This document shows, in pieces, positions 61,994 to 64,000 of a DNA stretch of 64,000 bases (positions are counted from its first letter, which is position 1; every line of letters starts with the position of its first letter). The notes beneath the pieces are model-generated. The model saw only the letters and a program-made list of their open reading frames with translations, was not told the origin of the DNA and ran no database searches. Origin of the DNA: Rhodococcus sp. Z13 (GTDB taxonomy: Bacteria > Actinomycetota > Actinomycetes > Mycobacteriales > Mycobacteriaceae); contig NZ_CP107551.1 in assembly GCF_025837095.1 (NCBI RefSeq), positions 1,160,352 through 1,224,351 on the forward strand, given 5' to 3'. Both the position numbers and the translations under genes were made by a program.

Positions 61994-62170
61994 TCAGGCG
62001 GCGCGGGCCTTCTCCAGGTACTTGCGCAGTTCCTTCTTGCTCAGGCCGTCGTTCTCGACCTTCTTCATGCGCATCACGACCACCGGGCACTTGAGGCACC
62101 GCGTCTTCTTGCGGCAGCACTTCTTCTTCGGCTTCAAGCTCGCGACCTTGCTCGGCTTGACCTTTCCCAT
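61994..62170 (-). CDS. 58-residue basic cysteine-containing protein
   Basis: This frame is too short for routine gene-length cut-offs. It starts at ATG 62170 after GACGGGAGACCC. The sequence is Lys/Arg-rich with a compact cysteine set (KKKCCRKKTRCLKCPVVVMR), followed by a helical tail (LSKKELRKYLEKARAA). The CC-x5-C-x2-C arrangement could bind zinc, and the charge suits nucleic-acid or ribosome binding. Codon choice is strongly GC3-biased, supporting real coding. It lies upstream of typA on the other strand. Function unknown. Confidence 0.75.
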   Translation of the reverse strand: MGKVKPSKVASLKPKKKCCRKKTRCLKCPVVVMRMKKVENDGLSKKELRKYLEKARAA

Positions 62171-62548
62171 GGGTCTCCCGTCCTGCCTTCCCGGACCGAG
62201 GGATCGTGACTGTTCCGGTCCCGTGAAGGGGAGGTTAGCATTCCCTTACTCGCCATCCCGGGAACTGTGCGTCCGGAAAGTCGCGGTCGAGCACGGCGGA
62301 AGCGGGTCGGGGAGTGTCGAGCGTCACGCCCGTCGGGCACCGACCTGCGGCGATGAGGTGGGGTAGGCGCGCCGACCCGCACGAAGGCTGTAAAGTGTAT
62401 CGATGGCCGCAGTACCTGCGCGCGCCGACGGCGACGTCGCGGGTGGCTCGCAATCTCGCGTCGCGGCCATCGAGACGAACGCCGTACGGGCGAGGTGCCG
62501 ACCGGGTCCAGTGCCGTGTGGCCGGACTACAGCCAGGAGAGCTATCGC
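62171..62548. other. 378-bp divergent region before typA
   Basis: No further gene is seen. It contains promoter-like AT-richer patches at about 62233-62250 (facing the small minus-strand gene) and 62388-62402 (TGTAAAGTGTATC, facing typA). The typA transcript would have a leader of over 100 bases. Confidence 0.4.
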
Positions 62549-64000
62549 GTGAGCACCGCTGATTTTCGGAACGTCGCCATCGTGGCGCACGTCGACCACG
62601 GAAAGACCACTCTCGTCGACGCCATGTTGCGCCAGTCGGGCGCGTTCGCCGAACGTGCGGAACTCGTCGACCGGGTCATGGACTCCGGCGACCTCGAGCG
62701 CGAGAAGGGCATCACCATTCTCGCGAAGAACACCGCGGTGCACCGGCACCACGCCGACGGCACCGTGACCGTCATCAACGTCATCGACACCCCCGGCCAC
62801 GCCGACTTCGGCGGTGAGGTCGAGCGCGGCCTGTCCATGGTCGACGGTGTCGTCCTGCTCGTCGACGCGTCCGAGGGCCCGCTCCCGCAGACCCGCTTCG
62901 TGCTGCGCAAGGCGCTCGCCGCCTGCCTGCCGGTGATCCTCGTGGTCAACAAGACCGACCGCCCCGACGCCCGCATCGCCGAGGTCGTCGAGGAGAGCCA
63001 GACCCTGCTGCTCGATCTCGCCTCGGACCTCGCCGACGAGGCCGCCGAGGCCGCCGAGCTCGCGCTCGAACTGCCCGTCCTCTACGCCTCCGGCCGCGAG
63101 GGCAAGGCCTCCAAGAAGCAGCCCGAGAACGGCCAGGTCCCCGACGCCGAGAACCTCGACGAGCTCTTCGAGGTCCTCATGGAGTGCATCCCCGCCCCCA
63201 AGGGCGATCCGTCGGCGCCGCTGCAGGCCCACGTCACCAACCTCGACGCGTCCGAGTTCCTCGGCCGCCTCGCCCTGCTGCGCATCCACCAGGGTGAGCT
63301 GCGCAAGGGCCAGACCGTCGCGTGGATGCACGCCGACGGCGTCAAGAACGTCAAGATCACCGAGCTGCTCAAGACCGTCGGTGTCGAGCGCCAGCCCGGT
63401 GAGGTCGCCGTGGCCGGCGACATCGTCGCCGTCGCCGGTATCCCGGACATCATGATCGGCGACACCCTCGCCGATCCGGAGAACCCGGTCGCGCTGCCGC
63501 GCATCACCGTCGACGAGCCGGCCATCTCGATGGTCATCGGCACCAACACCTCGCCGCTCGTCGGCCGCGTGAAGGGCCACAAGCTCACCGCCCGCATGGT
63601 CAAGTCCCGCCTCGACGCCGAGCTCGTCGGCAACGTGTCGCTGCGCGTGCTCGACATCGGACGCCCGGACGCCTGGGAGGTCCAGGGGCGTGGCGAGCTC
63701 GCCCTCGCGATCCTCGTCGAGCAGATGCGCCGCGAAGGCTTCGAGCTGACCGTCGGCAAGCCCCAGGTGGTCACCAAGACCATCGACGGCAAGCTGCACG
63801 AGCCCTACGAGGAGCTCACGATCGACACCCCCGAGGAGCACCTCGGCGCGATCACCCAGCTCCTCGCGAACCGCAAGGGCAAGATGGTCCAGATGACCAA
63901 CCAGGGCACCGGCTGGATCCGCATGGAGTTCCTCGTGCCGTCGCGCGGTCTGATCGGTTTCCGCACCGACTTCCTCACCGAGACCCGCGGCACCGGTATC
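62549..64000 (+). CDS. typA: Ribosome-associated translational GTPase TypA/BipA (5' part)
   Basis: The frame starts at GTG 62549, with CCAGGAGAG upstream, and runs off the window after 484 codons of about 610-640 expected. G1 is AHVDHGKTTL; the switch region contains EREKGITILAKNTAV. G3 is DTPGHADFGGEVERG, G4 NKTD and G5 near LYASGREGKA. The later domains include GRPDAWEVQGRGELALAILV and VPSRGLIGFRTDFLTETRGT, diagnostic of TypA rather than EF-G or LepA. It helps ribosome assembly and stress adaptation. Rv1165 occupies the corresponding locus in M. tuberculosis. Confidence 0.96.
   Translation, partial: MSTADFRNVAIVAHVDHGKTTLVDAMLRQSGAFAERAELVDRVMDSGDLEREKGITILAKNTAVHRHHADGTVTVINVIDTPGHADFGGEVERGLSMVDGVVLLVDASEGPLPQTRFVLRKALAACLPVILVVNKTDRPDARIAEVVEESQTLLLDLASDLADEAAEAAELALELPVLYASGREGKASKKQPENGQVPDAENLDELFEVLMECIPAPKGDPSAPLQAHVTNLDASEFLGRLALLRIHQGELRKGQTVAWMHADGVKNVKITELLKTVGVERQPGEVAVAGDIVAVAGIPDIMIGDTLADPENPVALPRITVDEPAISMVIGTNTSPLVGRVKGHKLTARMVKSRLDAELVGNVSLRVLDIGRPDAWEVQGRGELALAILVEQMRREGFELTVGKPQVVTKTIDGKLHEPYEELTIDTPEEHLGAITQLLANRKGKMVQMTNQGTGWIRMEFLVPSRGLIGFRTDFLTETRGTGI

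Overview
The window is about 70% GC, densely coded on both strands, rich in GTG starts and stop/start overlaps, and fits an actinobacterium of the Mycobacteriales, most likely a Rhodococcus. The strongest taxonomic clue is the right-hand end. A PimE-type mannosyltransferase, a pterin carbinolamine dehydratase, a MutT2-type Nudix hydrolase and TypA lie in the same neighbourhood as Mycobacterium tuberculosis Rv1159-Rv1165. The narGHJI genes that sit between them in that species are absent here. The species assignment is inference. I saw no rRNA, tRNA, CRISPR array, prophage or insertion sequence.

Layout: 1-8440 holds the end of map, a TetR/membrane-protein pair, an XRE-cupin regulator divergent from a methyltransferase and CxxC flavoprotein operon, an aldehyde dehydrogenase with an internal in-frame deletion, a CPA1 antiporter and a CarD paralogue. 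8713-14360 holds two alpha/beta hydrolases, a DJ-1/PfpI protein, a ferritin-like protein and small genes. 14502-23019 is a recC-recB-recD operon with GTGA overlaps. 23095-31735 is mixed metabolism: lipase maturation factor, PfkB kinase, HAD phosphatase, monooxygenase-like, RibD-like and VOC proteins, an MFS permease and an acyl-CoA ligase.

31863-47215 is a purine/ureide catabolism island. A plus-strand block carries a DUF6986 aldolase-like protein, allantoinase, allantoicase, an NCS2 nucleobase permease, an IPNS-family 2OG-Fe(II) dioxygenase and a hydrolase. A minus-strand operon carries an 8-oxoguanine-deaminase-like amidohydrolase, an FAD subunit and a fused [2Fe-2S]-molybdopterin xanthine dehydrogenase. 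A PucR regulator is divergent from that operon. Urate oxidase, HIU hydrolase and OHCU decarboxylase form another minus-strand operon. Together they run xanthine -> urate -> 5-hydroxyisourate -> OHCU -> allantoin -> allantoate -> ureidoglycolate + urea. A 10-bp sequence is shared by the pucR and uraD upstream regions and is a candidate PucR operator.

47431-58717 holds an unknown gene next to an AT-rich palindrome, class I fumarase, a CPBP protease, a 2H phosphoesterase, an MmyB-type regulator, Mug glycosylase, a carotenoid oxygenase, an Mrr-like protein lacking the expected nuclease residues, a Tat-exported DUF1906 protein, an MFS exporter and a small SILSIGS-repeat protein. 58830-64000 is the mycobacterial-like pimE-typA end, including a 58-residue basic cysteine-rich protein.

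A recurrent oddity is short tandem duplication (13-26 bp) spanning or abutting the stop codons of several unrelated genes.
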